Notes under the pieces: generated by a model
Seen by the model: the letters and a program-made list of their open reading frames with translations, nothing else
What the model was told of the DNA's origin: nothing
Database searches by the model: none
Assembly (NCBI GenBank): GCA_036506275.1
Contig: DASXSB010000065.1
Coordinates: 1-37,232, forward strand
DNA from: DASXSB01 sp036506275
GTDB lineage: Bacteria > Methylomirabilota > Methylomirabilia > Rokubacteriales > CSP1-6
Length of the DNA stretch: 37,232 nt
Reading direction: 5' to 3'
Shown here: in pieces, positions 7,898-16,400 of the stretch
Position numbering within the stretch: position 1 is the first letter of the stretch
Layout: the number at the start of each line of letters is the position of its first letter
Program-made: the position numbers and the translations under genes

Positions 7898-8983
7898 GTG
7901 CCCGCCCCGCGGGCGATCATCCTCGCGGGCGGACAGGGGACGCGGTTACGGCCGCTCACGCTGGCGCGGGCGAAGCCGGTCGTGCCCCTCCTCAATCGTC
8001 CCTTTCTCGCCTACCAGGTCGCCCTTCTCGCGCATCACGGCATCGCCGACATCGTGCTGTCGTGCTCCTATCGCGTCGACGACGTGCGGGCGGCGCTGGG
8101 TGACGCTCGCGCTCCCGGTCTCACGCTGACCTACGTCGTCGAGAAGGAGCCCCTCGGAACCGGGGGCGGCGTCCGCTACGCGCTCGAGCAGACGGGCGGC
8201 GGAAGCGGCCTCGTGCTCGTCCTCAACGGTGACGTGCTGACCGACGCCGATCTCGGCGCCATGCGCGCCTTTCACGACGCGATGCACTCGCGCACGACGA
8301 TCTTCCTCACGCGCGTGCCCGATCCCCGTCCCTACGGTCTCGTGGAGACCGAGGCGGACGGCCGTCTGCGCCGCTTCCGCGAGAAGCCGGCGGCGGAGGA
8401 GGAGGTGACGACGGACACGATCAACGCCGGCATTTACCTGATCGACGCCGATCTCGTGGCCCGCCTTCCCGCCGACCGCCCGGCGTCGATCGAGCGCGAG
8501 TTCTTTCCCGCCCTCATCGCCGACGGCGTACCGTGCTTCGGCTTCACGGAGCCCGCGTATTGGCGGGACATCGGCAGCCCCGCCGCCTATCACCTGGCCC
8601 AGGTCGATCTCCTCGACGGCCGCGTGCGATCGCCCTTGTCGCCGCCGGGATCACCGCGTGATGGAAGCTGGCTGGCGGACGGCGCGCGCGCGACGGGCGC
8701 GCGCCTGGAAGCGCCGTCCGTGCTCGGGCCGCGTGTGCTCGTGGAGTCCGGCGCGCACGTGGGTCCGCACGCGGTGATCGGCGAGAGCTCACGGATCGGC
8801 GCCCGCGCCCGCGTCGTCAACGCGGTCTTGTGGGAGCGCGTCCACGTCGGCGCGGAGTCGGTGCTGCGGGACTGCGTGATCGCCGCCGACGTGCGCATCG
8901 GCGCGCACGCGGAGGTGGGGGCCGGCGTCGTGCTGGCGGCGGGCGCGGTCGTTCCCGACCACGCGCGGCTCTCCCGGCCCTGA
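7898..8983 (+). CDS. Sugar-1-phosphate nucleotidyltransferase (mannose-1-phosphate guanylyltransferase-like)
   Basis: A 361-residue two-domain enzyme. The N-terminal transferase domain (about 1-235) has the nucleotide-binding loop GGQGTRLRPLT at residues 11-21, KPVVPLLNRPF, the metal-binding NGDV and the FREKP motif. The C-terminal third is a left-handed beta-helix of hexapeptide repeats (for example GPHAVIGESSRIGARARV). This architecture fits GDP-mannose or related NDP-sugar pyrophosphorylases that make activated sugars for polysaccharides; the substrate cannot be fixed from sequence. The GTG start directly follows the upstream TAG with no gap. It ends the nucleotide-sugar operon. Confidence 0.87.
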   Translation: MPAPRAIILAGGQGTRLRPLTLARAKPVVPLLNRPFLAYQVALLAHHGIADIVLSCSYRVDDVRAALGDARAPGLTLTYVVEKEPLGTGGGVRYALEQTGGGSGLVLVLNGDVLTDADLGAMRAFHDAMHSRTTIFLTRVPDPRPYGLVETEADGRLRRFREKPAAEEEVTTDTINAGIYLIDADLVARLPADRPASIEREFFPALIADGVPCFGFTEPAYWRDIGSPAAYHLAQVDLLDGRVRSPLSPPGSPRDGSWLADGARATGARLEAPSVLGPRVLVESGAHVGPHAVIGESSRIGARARVVNAVLWERVHVGAESVLRDCVIAADVRIGAHAEVGAGVVLAAGAVVPDHARLSRP

Positions 8984-9012
8984 CAGCCCGCGCCGAGCCG
9001 CGGTCTACCGCG

Positions 9013-9021
9013 TGCTAGACT
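9013..9021 (+). promoter_or_regulatory. Extended -10 element of lepA (leaderless)
   Basis: TGC-TAGACT with the hexamer at 9016-9021. Only six bases separate it from the lepA ATG at 9028, so the predicted transcript begins at or next to the start codon. There is no Shine-Dalgarno sequence. Confidence 0.5.
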
Positions 9022-9027
9022 GAGCCG

Positions 9028-10818
9028 ATGGGCCCCGCTCGGATTCGTAATTTCTCCATTGTCGCCCACATCGATCACGGGAAATCGACGCTGGCGGACC
9101 GGCTCCTCGCCCTCACTGGCACCATGGACGCCAAGAAAGCAGTGGACCAGGTCCTCGACTCCATGGACCTCGAGCGTGAGCGCGGCATCACCATCAAGGC
9201 ACATACGGTCCGCCTCCTCTACCGCGCCCGCGACGGCGAGGTCTACACGCTGAACCTCATCGATACGCCGGGCCACGTCGACTTCTCGTACGAGGTCTCG
9301 CGCGCGCTCGCCGCCTGCGAGGGGGCCATCCTCATCGTGGACGCCGCCCAGGGCATCGAGGCGCAGACGCTCGCGAACTTTTATCTGGCAAGCGAGGCGA
9401 ACCTCACCATCGTCCCCGTCATCAACAAGATCGACCTCCCCGCCGCCGACGTGGACGGCACGCGCGAGCAGATCACGGAGGCGCTGGACCTCGACGGCAT
9501 GGAAGCGCTCGCCATCTCCGCCAAGCACGGCACGGGGGTGCCGGAGGTGCTGGAGGCGATCGTGGCTCGCATCCCGCCTCCCACCGGCGACACCGAGGCG
9601 CCGCTGAAGGCGCTCGTCTTCGATTCCTTCTACGACTCCTACCAGGGCGTGGTCGTGTACGTGCGCCTCGTGGACGGCCGCGTGCGCGCGGGCACGCGCA
9701 TCCTCCTCATGTCCAACGGCCGGGCGTACGACGTCCAGCAGGTGGGCGTGTTCAGTCCCGACATGCGACCGGTGGAGGAGCTGGCGGCGGGCGAGGTGGG
9801 ATACATCACCGCTTCCATCAAGCGCGTGGCCGACGCCAAGGTGGGCGAGACGATTACGGAGGCGCTGCGCCCGACGGCGGCGCCGTTCCCGGGCTACCGC
9901 GACGCCAAGCCGATGGTCTTCGCCGGCCTCTACCCGATCGAGGACACCGACTACGAGGCGCTGCGTGACGCCCTCGAGAAGCTGCGCTTGAACGACCCCG
10001 CCTTCACGTTCGAGCCGGAGACGTCGCTCGCCCTCGGGTACGGCTTCCGCTGCGGCTTCCTCGGCATGCTGCACATGGAGATCGTGCAGGAGCGGCTGGA
10101 GCGCGAGTTCGACCTCTCGCTCATCGTGACCGCTCCCTCCGTGCAGTACAAGGTCCTCACCACCGCCGGCGACGTGCTCGACATCGACAATCCCTCCAAG
10201 CTGCCGACGCCGGACAAGATCGAGCAGATGGAGGAGCCGTACGTGAAGTCGTCGGTCTACGTGCCCACCGAGTTCATGACCGCCATCTACAAGCTCGCTC
10301 AGGACAAGCGGGGCGAGCACCGCGCGCTGGAATACCTCGGCAAGCGCGTGCACATCCAGTTCGACTTCCCGCTCGCCGAGATCGTGGTGGACTTCTACGA
10401 CAAGCTGAAGTCGATCTCGAAGGGCTACGCCTCCTTCGACTACGAGTTCGCGGACTTCCGGCCGTCCGACCTCGTCAAGCTCGACATCCTGCTCAATGGC
10501 GATCCGGTGGACGCGCTCTCGATCATCGTGCATCGTGACAAGGCGTACGAGAAGGGCAAGGCGCTCGTGGAGAAGCTCCGCGAGGTGATCCCGCGCCAGC
10601 TCTTCGAGGTGGCCATCCAGGCCGCCATCGGCAGTCGCGTCATCGCGCGCGAGTCGGTGAAGGCGATGGGAAAGAACGTCACCGCGAAGTGCTACGGCGG
10701 TGACATCACCCGCAAGCGCAAGCTGCTCGAGCGCCAGAAAGAGGGCAAGAAGCGCATGAAGCAGGTCGGTCGTGTGGAAGTGCCGCAGGAGGCCTTCCTC
10801 TCGGTGTTGAAGAGTTGA
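9028..10818 (+). CDS. lepA: Elongation factor 4 (LepA, ribosomal back-translocase GTPase)
   Basis: A 596-residue translational GTPase of normal LepA length that acts on stalled ribosomes. G motifs are visible: AHIDHGKSTL (G1, about residue 12), GITIKAHTV (G2), DTPGHVDF (G3), NKIDLPAAD (G4). Further on are domains II and III, with EPYVKSSVYVP in the EF-G-like region. The LepA-specific C-terminal domain ends in KKRMKQVGRVEVPQEAFLSVL; the GGDITRKRKLLERQKEGKKRMK segment is diagnostic. It starts its own transcription unit behind an extended -10 box and overlaps lepB, a gene pair conserved in many bacteria. Confidence 0.98.
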   Translation: MGPARIRNFSIVAHIDHGKSTLADRLLALTGTMDAKKAVDQVLDSMDLERERGITIKAHTVRLLYRARDGEVYTLNLIDTPGHVDFSYEVSRALAACEGAILIVDAAQGIEAQTLANFYLASEANLTIVPVINKIDLPAADVDGTREQITEALDLDGMEALAISAKHGTGVPEVLEAIVARIPPPTGDTEAPLKALVFDSFYDSYQGVVVYVRLVDGRVRAGTRILLMSNGRAYDVQQVGVFSPDMRPVEELAAGEVGYITASIKRVADAKVGETITEALRPTAAPFPGYRDAKPMVFAGLYPIEDTDYEALRDALEKLRLNDPAFTFEPETSLALGYGFRCGFLGMLHMEIVQERLEREFDLSLIVTAPSVQYKVLTTAGDVLDIDNPSKLPTPDKIEQMEEPYVKSSVYVPTEFMTAIYKLAQDKRGEHRALEYLGKRVHIQFDFPLAEIVVDFYDKLKSISKGYASFDYEFADFRPSDLVKLDILLNGDPVDALSIIVHRDKAYEKGKALVEKLREVIPRQLFEVAIQAAIGSRVIARESVKAMGKNVTAKCYGGDITRKRKLLERQKEGKKRMKQVGRVEVPQEAFLSVLKS

Positions 10819-11561
10819 GCATCGACGACCACGACGCCGAGCTGGAACCGAGCAAGCTGAGAGCGACGGTGCCGGGCCGCCGCGACGGCGGCGCCGCCCA
10901 GGTCATCACCGAGCCTCCCCCGGCCGAGCCCGTGGTGTCACGCCGCCGGAAGTCGCTCGTCCGCGAGTACGCGGAGGCGATCGCGATCGCCATCCTCCTC
11001 GCCCTCGTGATCCGGACCTTCGTGGTGCAGGCCTTCACGATCCCGTCCGGCTCGATGATGGACACCCTCCTCGTCGGCGACTACATCCTCGTCAACAAGT
11101 TCCTGTACGGGCCGGAGCTGCCGTTCACCGACTGGCAGCTTCCCGGACTGCGACCGCCGGCGCGGGGCGACATCATCGTCTTCAAGTATCCTCAAGATGA
11201 AAAGCGCGACTTCATCAAGCGCGTCGTCGCCACCCCCGGCGAGGTGGTGCAGGTGAAGGGTCACCAGGTGTTCGTCAATGGTCGTGCCCTCGAGGAGCCG
11301 TACACGCGCTACGTCAACTCGCCGCTGCCGACGAGCGGCCAGCCGAGCTTCTGCGGCTACGCGTACGGCTGCGATGCCACCACCGTTCCCGCCGACTCGT
11401 ACTTCGTGATGGGCGACAACCGGGACAACTCCCAGGACAGTCGCTACTGGGGCTTCGTGAAGCGGGACAAGATCAAGGGCAAGGCCTTCCTCATCTACTG
11501 GTCGTGGGACAGCGACCGGCACTGGTTGCGCTGGTGGCGGCTCGCCAAGTACATCCCGTAA
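10815..11561 (+). CDS. lepB: Signal peptidase I
   Basis: Cleaves signal peptides from exported preproteins on the outer face of the inner membrane. A cytoplasmic N-terminal extension of about 50 residues is followed by one membrane helix (about 53-72). The catalytic dyad is Ser80 in IPSGSMMDTL and Lys135 in FIKRVVATPGE; box E is MGDNRDNSQDSRYWG. An insert with two cysteines (FCGYAYGC) could form a disulphide. The start is TTG at 10815, overlapping the lepA stop (TTGA), so translation is probably coupled to lepA. The exported proteins in this window, including the PEP-CTERM protein, would be its substrates. Confidence 0.96.
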   Translation: MSIDDHDAELEPSKLRATVPGRRDGGAAQVITEPPPAEPVVSRRRKSLVREYAEAIAIAILLALVIRTFVVQAFTIPSGSMMDTLLVGDYILVNKFLYGPELPFTDWQLPGLRPPARGDIIVFKYPQDEKRDFIKRVVATPGEVVQVKGHQVFVNGRALEEPYTRYVNSPLPTSGQPSFCGYAYGCDATTVPADSYFVMGDNRDNSQDSRYWGFVKRDKIKGKAFLIYWSWDSDRHWLRWWRLAKYIP

Positions 11562-12736
11562 CGCGCCCCGCGCCCGCGGCGCCCGGCGTTCTCGCCGACG
11601 TCGCGCCGCGTGAGCACCGCCTCGGCCTCTACGTGCACGTCCCCTTCTGCACGAAGCGGTGCCCTTACTGCAGCTTCAACACGGCGCCCATGGACGGCGC
11701 CGACATGGCGCGGTATCTCCGCGCTCTCGCCACCGAGATCGACCTCGTGGCGGCGATCCCGTGGGCGCCTTCCGTCGAGATCGCGAGCGTGTTCTTCGGC
11801 GGCGGCACCCCGTCGCTCCTGGAGCCGGACGAGCTCGACGCCATCCTCCACCGTGTGCGGACGCGCCTGCGCGTGGATGACGCAGCCGAGATCACCGTCG
11901 AGTGCAACCCGGAGAGCCTCGGCGCCACCAAGGCCGGCGCCTATCGCGCGGCCGGCGTCACCCGCATCAGTCTCGGCGTCCAGTCGCTCGACGACACCAT
12001 CCTCCCTCGCCTCGGACGCGAGCACGCGGCGGCGGAGGCGCGCGCCGCCTACGACGGTGCACGCGCGGCCGGCTTTCCGAGCGTGAGCGTGGACCTCATG
12101 TACGGAGTGCCCGGGCTCGACGTCGACGGCTGGCGGCGCGCGGTCGCGACCGTTCTCGACTGGGCGCCCGATCATCTGTCCGCCTACGGTCTCACGCTCG
12201 ATCCCGGGAGCGCGTGGGGCGCCACCGGCGTGGCCGGCTTGCCGCCCGAGGACACCGTGATCGCGCAGTACTGGGCGCTCGCGGACGCGGCGCGCGCGCG
12301 CGGCTACGAGCACTACGAGGTCTCGAACTACGCGCGCCCCGGCTTTCGCTCGCGCCACAATCAGATCTACTGGCGCGCCCAGGAATACCTCGCGTGCGGT
12401 CCGGGCGCGTGCGGGTTCGTGGGCGACGTCCGCTACGGCAACGCGCGCGCGCTCCCACGCTACTGCGGCATCCTCGAGGACGGCCGCCTTCCGATCGAGA
12501 CGTCGGAGCGGCTGAGCACGCGCCAGCAGCTCGCGGAACGGCTCATCCTGGGTCTCCGGACGTCGGACGGAATCCCGCGCGGCTGGTTCGACGAGCGCTG
12601 TGAGGGCGACGACGCCCTCGCCGCGCGCGTCCGTGACTGGGAGGCGGCCGGTATGCTCACCGCCGACACGACGCGGGTTCGCCTCACCGAGGCCGGCTTC
12701 CTGGTCTCGGACGCGCTCTTCGTCGAGCTTCTCTAG
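11504..12736 (+). CDS. hemW: HemW-like radical SAM protein (haem chaperone / coproporphyrinogen III oxidase-like)
   Basis: A radical S-adenosylmethionine protein of the HemN/HemW superfamily. The cluster motif C-x3-C-x2-C occurs in FCTKRCPYCSFN, preceded by LGLYVHVPF. Other family signatures are FFGGGTPSLL, ECNPES, GVQSLDD and LGREHAAAEA. The lack of the HemN N-terminal extension and the start of the conserved core near the N-terminus favour HemW, which binds haem and inserts it into respiratory enzymes, over a true oxygen-independent oxidase. The first possible start, GTG at 11504, overlaps lepB by 58 bases; GTG at 11534 is an alternative, and no ribosome binding site decides between them. 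The C-terminal HemN_C domain is present. Confidence 0.88.
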   Translation: MGQRPALVALVAARQVHPVTRPAPAAPGVLADVAPREHRLGLYVHVPFCTKRCPYCSFNTAPMDGADMARYLRALATEIDLVAAIPWAPSVEIASVFFGGGTPSLLEPDELDAILHRVRTRLRVDDAAEITVECNPESLGATKAGAYRAAGVTRISLGVQSLDDTILPRLGREHAAAEARAAYDGARAAGFPSVSVDLMYGVPGLDVDGWRRAVATVLDWAPDHLSAYGLTLDPGSAWGATGVAGLPPEDTVIAQYWALADAARARGYEHYEVSNYARPGFRSRHNQIYWRAQEYLACGPGACGFVGDVRYGNARALPRYCGILEDGRLPIETSERLSTRQQLAERLILGLRTSDGIPRGWFDERCEGDDALAARVRDWEAAGMLTADTTRVRLTEAGFLVSDALFVELL

Positions 12737-12766
12737 GCGCACGGCCCGCCCGTTCCCGTCGTCGCC

Positions 12767-12795
12767 TTGACTTCGGCGCACGCAACCGATAGTTA
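12767..12795 (+). promoter_or_regulatory. Sigma-70-type promoter of hrcA, probably leaderless
   Basis: TTGACT (12767-12772), a 17-bp spacer and TAGTTA (12790-12795). The hrcA ATG begins at 12803, seven bases after the -10 box, so transcription should start at or just before the initiation codon. AAGG at 12795-12798 is too close to act as a normal ribosome binding site. No CIRCE element (TTAGCACTC-N9-GAGTGCTAA) is present here. Confidence 0.65.
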
Positions 12796-12802
12796 AGGTG
12801 AG

Positions 12803-13825
12803 ATGGAGACGCGTCACCGCGAGGTCCTGATCGCCCTCCTCCGCGAGTACATCGACTCCGCGGAGCCGGTGGGATCCCGTGTGCTGGCGCGGCGGCATTT
12901 CCCGGGCCTCTCTCCCGCCACGCTCCGTAACGTCATGGCCGACCTGGAGGAAATGGGGTACCTGGCGCAGCCGCACACGAGCGCGGGCCGCGTCCCCACC
13001 GACAAGGCATATCGGTTCTACGTGGAGTCGTTCCCGCCCCCGGTGCCGTCGGCGCCGGCGGGGGCGGAGACGCTGGCGACGCGCCGGTCCGGCATCGACT
13101 CCTTCATGGAGCGCACGTCGACCCATCTCTCGACCGTTACCAAGCTCACCGGCCTCCTCCTGGCGCCCCCCCTCAAGCACACGGTGGTGGCGCGCGTCGA
13201 GCTCATGCCGCTCGCGTCCGACCGCGCGCTGGCGGTGGTGGTGACGGACTCCGGATGGATCACCGCGCGCGCGCTCACCCTCGATCCCCCCCTGACGGCG
13301 GAAGAGGTGCGCGGGCTCGCGCGGGAGCTGACACGGCGGTTCGGCGGTCGCACCGTGCAGGACGTCGTCGAGATGGAGAGCGCGCCCAGCGATCCCCTCG
13401 ACAAGCTCCACACCCGCGGCGGCGGCATCGTGGAGCAAGTGGTGGCGATGGTGCGGGGGCGGACGCTCTACGTGAGCGGCGCCCTCAACATGCTCGACCA
13501 CCCGGAGTTCTGGGATCTGGAAACGACCCGCACGCTCCTCCGGACGTTCGAGGACAAGGAGCGGCTCGCCGACCTCATGACCTCGCTCGCCGAGGACGAA
13601 GGCGTCCGCGTCACCATCGGGGACGAGAACCCCTACGCCCAGATGCGCGAGTGCACGATGATCACGTCCACCTACATGTACCGCGACCAGGTGCTCGGCA
13701 TCCTGGGTGTGGTGGGGCCGCGTCGCCTCCCCTACCCGGAGGTGGTGTCGATCGTGCGCGAGACGGCCCGGCACGTGACGGAAGCCCTCTCGCGGGTGCG
13801 CCAAGACCTGTATCTGCCGTCCTGA
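12803..13825 (+). CDS. hrcA: Heat-inducible transcription repressor HrcA
   Basis: A 340-residue repressor that normally binds CIRCE operators of chaperone operons and is kept active by GroEL. The N-terminal winged helix spans about residues 1-75 with the family pattern SAEPVGSRVLARR, SPATLRNVMADLEEMGYL and HTSAGRVPTDKAYRFYV. The GAF-like middle and the C-terminal VVGPRRLPYPEVVSIV segment are also typical. It begins its own unit and lies just before grpE and dnaJ, as in many bacteria. I find no CIRCE copy upstream of hrcA or grpE, so its operator must lie elsewhere or have diverged. Confidence 0.95.
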   Translation: METRHREVLIALLREYIDSAEPVGSRVLARRHFPGLSPATLRNVMADLEEMGYLAQPHTSAGRVPTDKAYRFYVESFPPPVPSAPAGAETLATRRSGIDSFMERTSTHLSTVTKLTGLLLAPPLKHTVVARVELMPLASDRALAVVVTDSGWITARALTLDPPLTAEEVRGLARELTRRFGGRTVQDVVEMESAPSDPLDKLHTRGGGIVEQVVAMVRGRTLYVSGALNMLDHPEFWDLETTRTLLRTFEDKERLADLMTSLAEDEGVRVTIGDENPYAQMRECTMITSTYMYRDQVLGILGVVGPRRLPYPEVVSIVRETARHVTEALSRVRQDLYLPS

Positions 13826-13840
13826 TCCGCGTTTCCCCGC

Positions 13841-13849
13841 TGCTATAAT
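13841..13849 (+). promoter_or_regulatory. Extended -10 element of grpE (leaderless)
   Basis: TGC followed by a perfect TATAAT (13844-13849). The grpE ATG starts at 13857, seven bases later, so the transcript should begin at the A of the start codon. No -35 box or Shine-Dalgarno sequence is visible. Confidence 0.65.
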
Positions 13850-13856
13850 TCTCGCC

Positions 13857-14393
13857 ATGGAGGATCCTCGGGACGACGGAACCCGCGCGCCCGCGGAGGG
13901 GGCCGGCAAGACCGGCGCGGGAGCGGGGGAGCACAACGACCTCCAGCGTCAGCTCGACGACAAGCAGGACCAGCTCCTGCGCGCCCTCGCCGAGATGGAC
14001 AACATGCGGCGGCGCGCCCAGCGCGATCGGGAGGAGCAGAGCCGCTACGCCAACGAGACGCTCCTGCGCGACCTCGTGCCCGTCGTCGACAACTTCGACC
14101 GCGCCCTCGACGCGGCGCGGGCGGCGGGGGCGGCGGCGGCCGTGGTGGACGGCGTGGAGCTGATCCGCCGCGAGCTCCTGAAGGCGCTCGAGCGTCACGG
14201 CCTCACGCGGTACTCGGCAGTGGGCACGCGCTTCGATCCCACCCGCCACGAGGCCATCGCGCGCATCGTGAGCGCGGACGCCGCGCCCGACACGGTCGTT
14301 CACGAGACGGCGCCCGGCTATCTGCTCAACGGCCGCGTCCTGCGACCGGCGCTGGTGGCGGTAGCGGCCGCTCCCGACGAGGACGCCGCCTAA
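13857..14393 (+). CDS. grpE: Nucleotide exchange factor GrpE
   Basis: A 178-residue cochaperone that drives ADP release from DnaK. After a disordered charged N-terminus, a long coiled coil (about residues 25-65) contains LLRALAEMDNMRRRAQRDREEQSRYANE, followed by the VVDNFDRAL motif. The C-terminal beta domain has FDPTRHEAIARI and the closing GYLLNGRVLRPALVAVA. Its own extended -10 box lies seven bases upstream of the ATG. The stop is followed immediately by the dnaJ GTG, so no dnaK fits between the two genes, unlike the common grpE-dnaK-dnaJ order. Confidence 0.95.
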   Translation: MEDPRDDGTRAPAEGAGKTGAGAGEHNDLQRQLDDKQDQLLRALAEMDNMRRRAQRDREEQSRYANETLLRDLVPVVDNFDRALDAARAAGAAAAVVDGVELIRRELLKALERHGLTRYSAVGTRFDPTRHEAIARIVSADAAPDTVVHETAPGYLLNGRVLRPALVAVAAAPDEDAA

Positions 14394-15479
14394 GTGGCGC
14401 GTGATTACTACGAGGTGCTCGGTGTCGCGCGGGGGGCGAGCGATGCCGAGCTCAAGAAGGCGTTTCGCGCGCTCGCCATGCAGTTCCACCCCGATCGCAA
14501 TCCGGGCGACCGACAGTCGGAAGATCGCTTCAAGGAAGTGAACGAGGCCTACGCGGTGCTGTCCGATCCCGACAAGCGTACCCATTACGACCGCTTCGGC
14601 ACCGTCGCCGCCGGCGGTTTCCCGGAGGGCGGCTTCGGAACGCTGTTCGAGGATCTCTTCGACAACTTCTTCACGGGCGGCGGCCGCGGGCGGCGCTCGC
14701 GCGCCATGCGCGGCGAGGATCTCCAGTACGAGCTGAAGATCTCGCTCGAAGAAGCGGCCACCGGCGTGGAGACGAAGGTCCAGATTCCTCGGATGGAGCG
14801 CTGCGAACACTGCGACGGCATCGGCGCCGAGCCGGGGAGCCGTCCCGTTCCCTGCGACACCTGCCATGGGCGCGGCGAGCTCAGGATCAGCCAGGGCTTC
14901 CTCACCGTCGCCCGTCCGTGCCCGAAGTGTCGCGGCGAGGGGCAGGTCAATCGCAATCCGTGCGCGACGTGCCGCGGCGAAGGGCGACAGCGCGCGGAGC
15001 GGTTGCTCGCGGTGCGGATCCCCGCCGGCATCGAGGACGGCATGCAGCTCCGCCTCGGCGGCGAGGGCTCGAGCGGCGTGAACGGCGGGCCCGCCGGCGA
15101 TCTCTACGTGCTCGTCCGCATCGCCGAGCACGATCTCTTCGTCCGCGACGGCGCCGATCTCTACTGCGACACGCCGGTGTCGTTCCCGCAGCTCGCTCTC
15201 GGGACCGAGATCGAGGTCCCGCTCCTCGACGGCGTCGCCAAGATCAAGATCGCGCCCGGCACCCAGCCGCACGCGGTGCTGCGCGTGCGCGGAAAGGGCA
15301 TGCCGCACGTGCGGGGACGCGGGCGGGGTGACGCCTGCTACCGGCTGATCCTCGAGGTGCCCGCGAAGCTGACGGCGCGGCAGCGCGAGGCCCTGGAGGC
15401 GTTCGAGGCGGCGACGAAGGGCGAGCATGGTCCGCTGTCGCTGTCGTTCCTCGAGCGCATGAAGAAGCTCATCGGGTAA
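14394..15479 (+). CDS. dnaJ: Chaperone DnaJ (type I Hsp40)
   Basis: A 361-residue cochaperone that delivers substrates to DnaK and stimulates its ATPase. The J domain (about 1-68) carries the essential HPD in QFHPDRNPGD. A short Gly/Phe-rich stretch follows (about 75-105). The zinc-finger domain has four C-x2-C-x-G-x-G repeats: CEHCDGIG, CDTCHGRG, CPKCRGEG and CATCRGEG. The C-terminal peptide-binding domains end in a helical tail. The GTG start directly follows the grpE stop. All four zinc motifs are intact, so this is a full-length DnaJ rather than a CbpA-type protein. Confidence 0.96.
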   Translation: MARDYYEVLGVARGASDAELKKAFRALAMQFHPDRNPGDRQSEDRFKEVNEAYAVLSDPDKRTHYDRFGTVAAGGFPEGGFGTLFEDLFDNFFTGGGRGRRSRAMRGEDLQYELKISLEEAATGVETKVQIPRMERCEHCDGIGAEPGSRPVPCDTCHGRGELRISQGFLTVARPCPKCRGEGQVNRNPCATCRGEGRQRAERLLAVRIPAGIEDGMQLRLGGEGSSGVNGGPAGDLYVLVRIAEHDLFVRDGADLYCDTPVSFPQLALGTEIEVPLLDGVAKIKIAPGTQPHAVLRVRGKGMPHVRGRGRGDACYRLILEVPAKLTARQREALEAFEAATKGEHGPLSLSFLERMKKLIG

Positions 15480-15485
15480 TCCGCA

Positions 15486-16379
15486 GTGTCCCGTTACTGG
15501 GAGCTCAGCGTCAGCGTTCCCGACGACGCCGCCGAGGGCCTGACGAACTTCGTGTGGGAGCTGGGCGCCCTCGGCGTCGTGGAAGAGGACACGCCCGGCG
15601 GGGGCCCACGATTGCGCGCGTTCTTCTCCGACCTCCACGAGCGCGACGAGCTCGCCGCCCGCGTGCGTGATTATCTCGGCGGCCTCCAGGCGCTCGGCTT
15701 CGGTACCGCCGACGACCCGCTTTTGGCTCCCGTCGCCGACGAGAACTGGGCGGAGGCGTGGCGCCAGCACTTCCGCCCGCTGGCGGTGGGCCGCGGCCTC
15801 GTCATCGCGCCGCCGTGGGAAACGCCCCCGCCCAACGGTCGTCTCGCGGTGACGATCGAGCCCGGGCGCGCCTTCGGCACCGGGCACCACGCCACCACCT
15901 CGGGATGCCTCGCCGCTCTGGAGGCGATCGTCGAGCGCTCGCGGCCGGAGCGCGCGCTCGACCTCGGCACCGGGTCCGGGATCCTCGCCATCACGGCGGC
16001 GCGTCTCGGCGTCGTGTCCGTCCTCGCCGTCGACGCCGATCCCGACGCGATCGCGTCGGCCATCGCGAACGCCGCTCGCAACGGCGTGTGCGACCGCGTG
16101 CGCTGCCTGCTCGTCGACGCCGGCGCCGTGATCGTGCCACCCGTGCCGCTCGTGCTCGCCAACTTGATGAAGCCCGCCCATCTCCGCCTGGCGCCGGCGT
16201 ACATGCGCTACGTGGCGCCCGGGGGCGCCCTCGTGCTCGGCGGCATCCTCGAGGCCGACGCCGACTGCGTCTCGGAGGCCATGACCGGCCACGGATTCGT
16301 GCCGCGCGCGATCACGACCGCCGATGGCTGGGCCACGCTCGAGCTGGAGCGCGTGGCCCTGCCGCCGCGCGCGCACTGA
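15486..16379 (+). CDS. prmA: Ribosomal protein L11 methyltransferase
   Basis: A 297-residue S-adenosylmethionine-dependent methyltransferase that trimethylates ribosomal protein L11. The N-terminal substrate domain (about 1-105) contains DENWAEAWRQHFRPL, a PrmA signature. The catalytic domain shows AFGTGHHATT, motif I LDLGTGSGILAITAA and LVLANLMKPAHLRLAP; the usual post-I NI(L/I)A is read here as ANLM. The GTG start lies six bases after dnaJ, so the gene belongs to the heat-shock unit, and it is followed after 21 bases by rsmE. The dnaJ-prmA-rsmE order is widespread. Confidence 0.93.
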   Translation: MSRYWELSVSVPDDAAEGLTNFVWELGALGVVEEDTPGGGPRLRAFFSDLHERDELAARVRDYLGGLQALGFGTADDPLLAPVADENWAEAWRQHFRPLAVGRGLVIAPPWETPPPNGRLAVTIEPGRAFGTGHHATTSGCLAALEAIVERSRPERALDLGTGSGILAITAARLGVVSVLAVDADPDAIASAIANAARNGVCDRVRCLLVDAGAVIVPPVPLVLANLMKPAHLRLAPAYMRYVAPGGALVLGGILEADADCVSEAMTGHGFVPRAITTADGWATLELERVALPPRAH

Positions 16380-16400
16380 CGCGTGCGACGCTCGTAACGC

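Noticed and set aside
12737..12802. CIRCE operator upstream of hrcA
   Set aside because: Looked for TTAGCACTC-N9-GAGTGCTAA and found no half-site.
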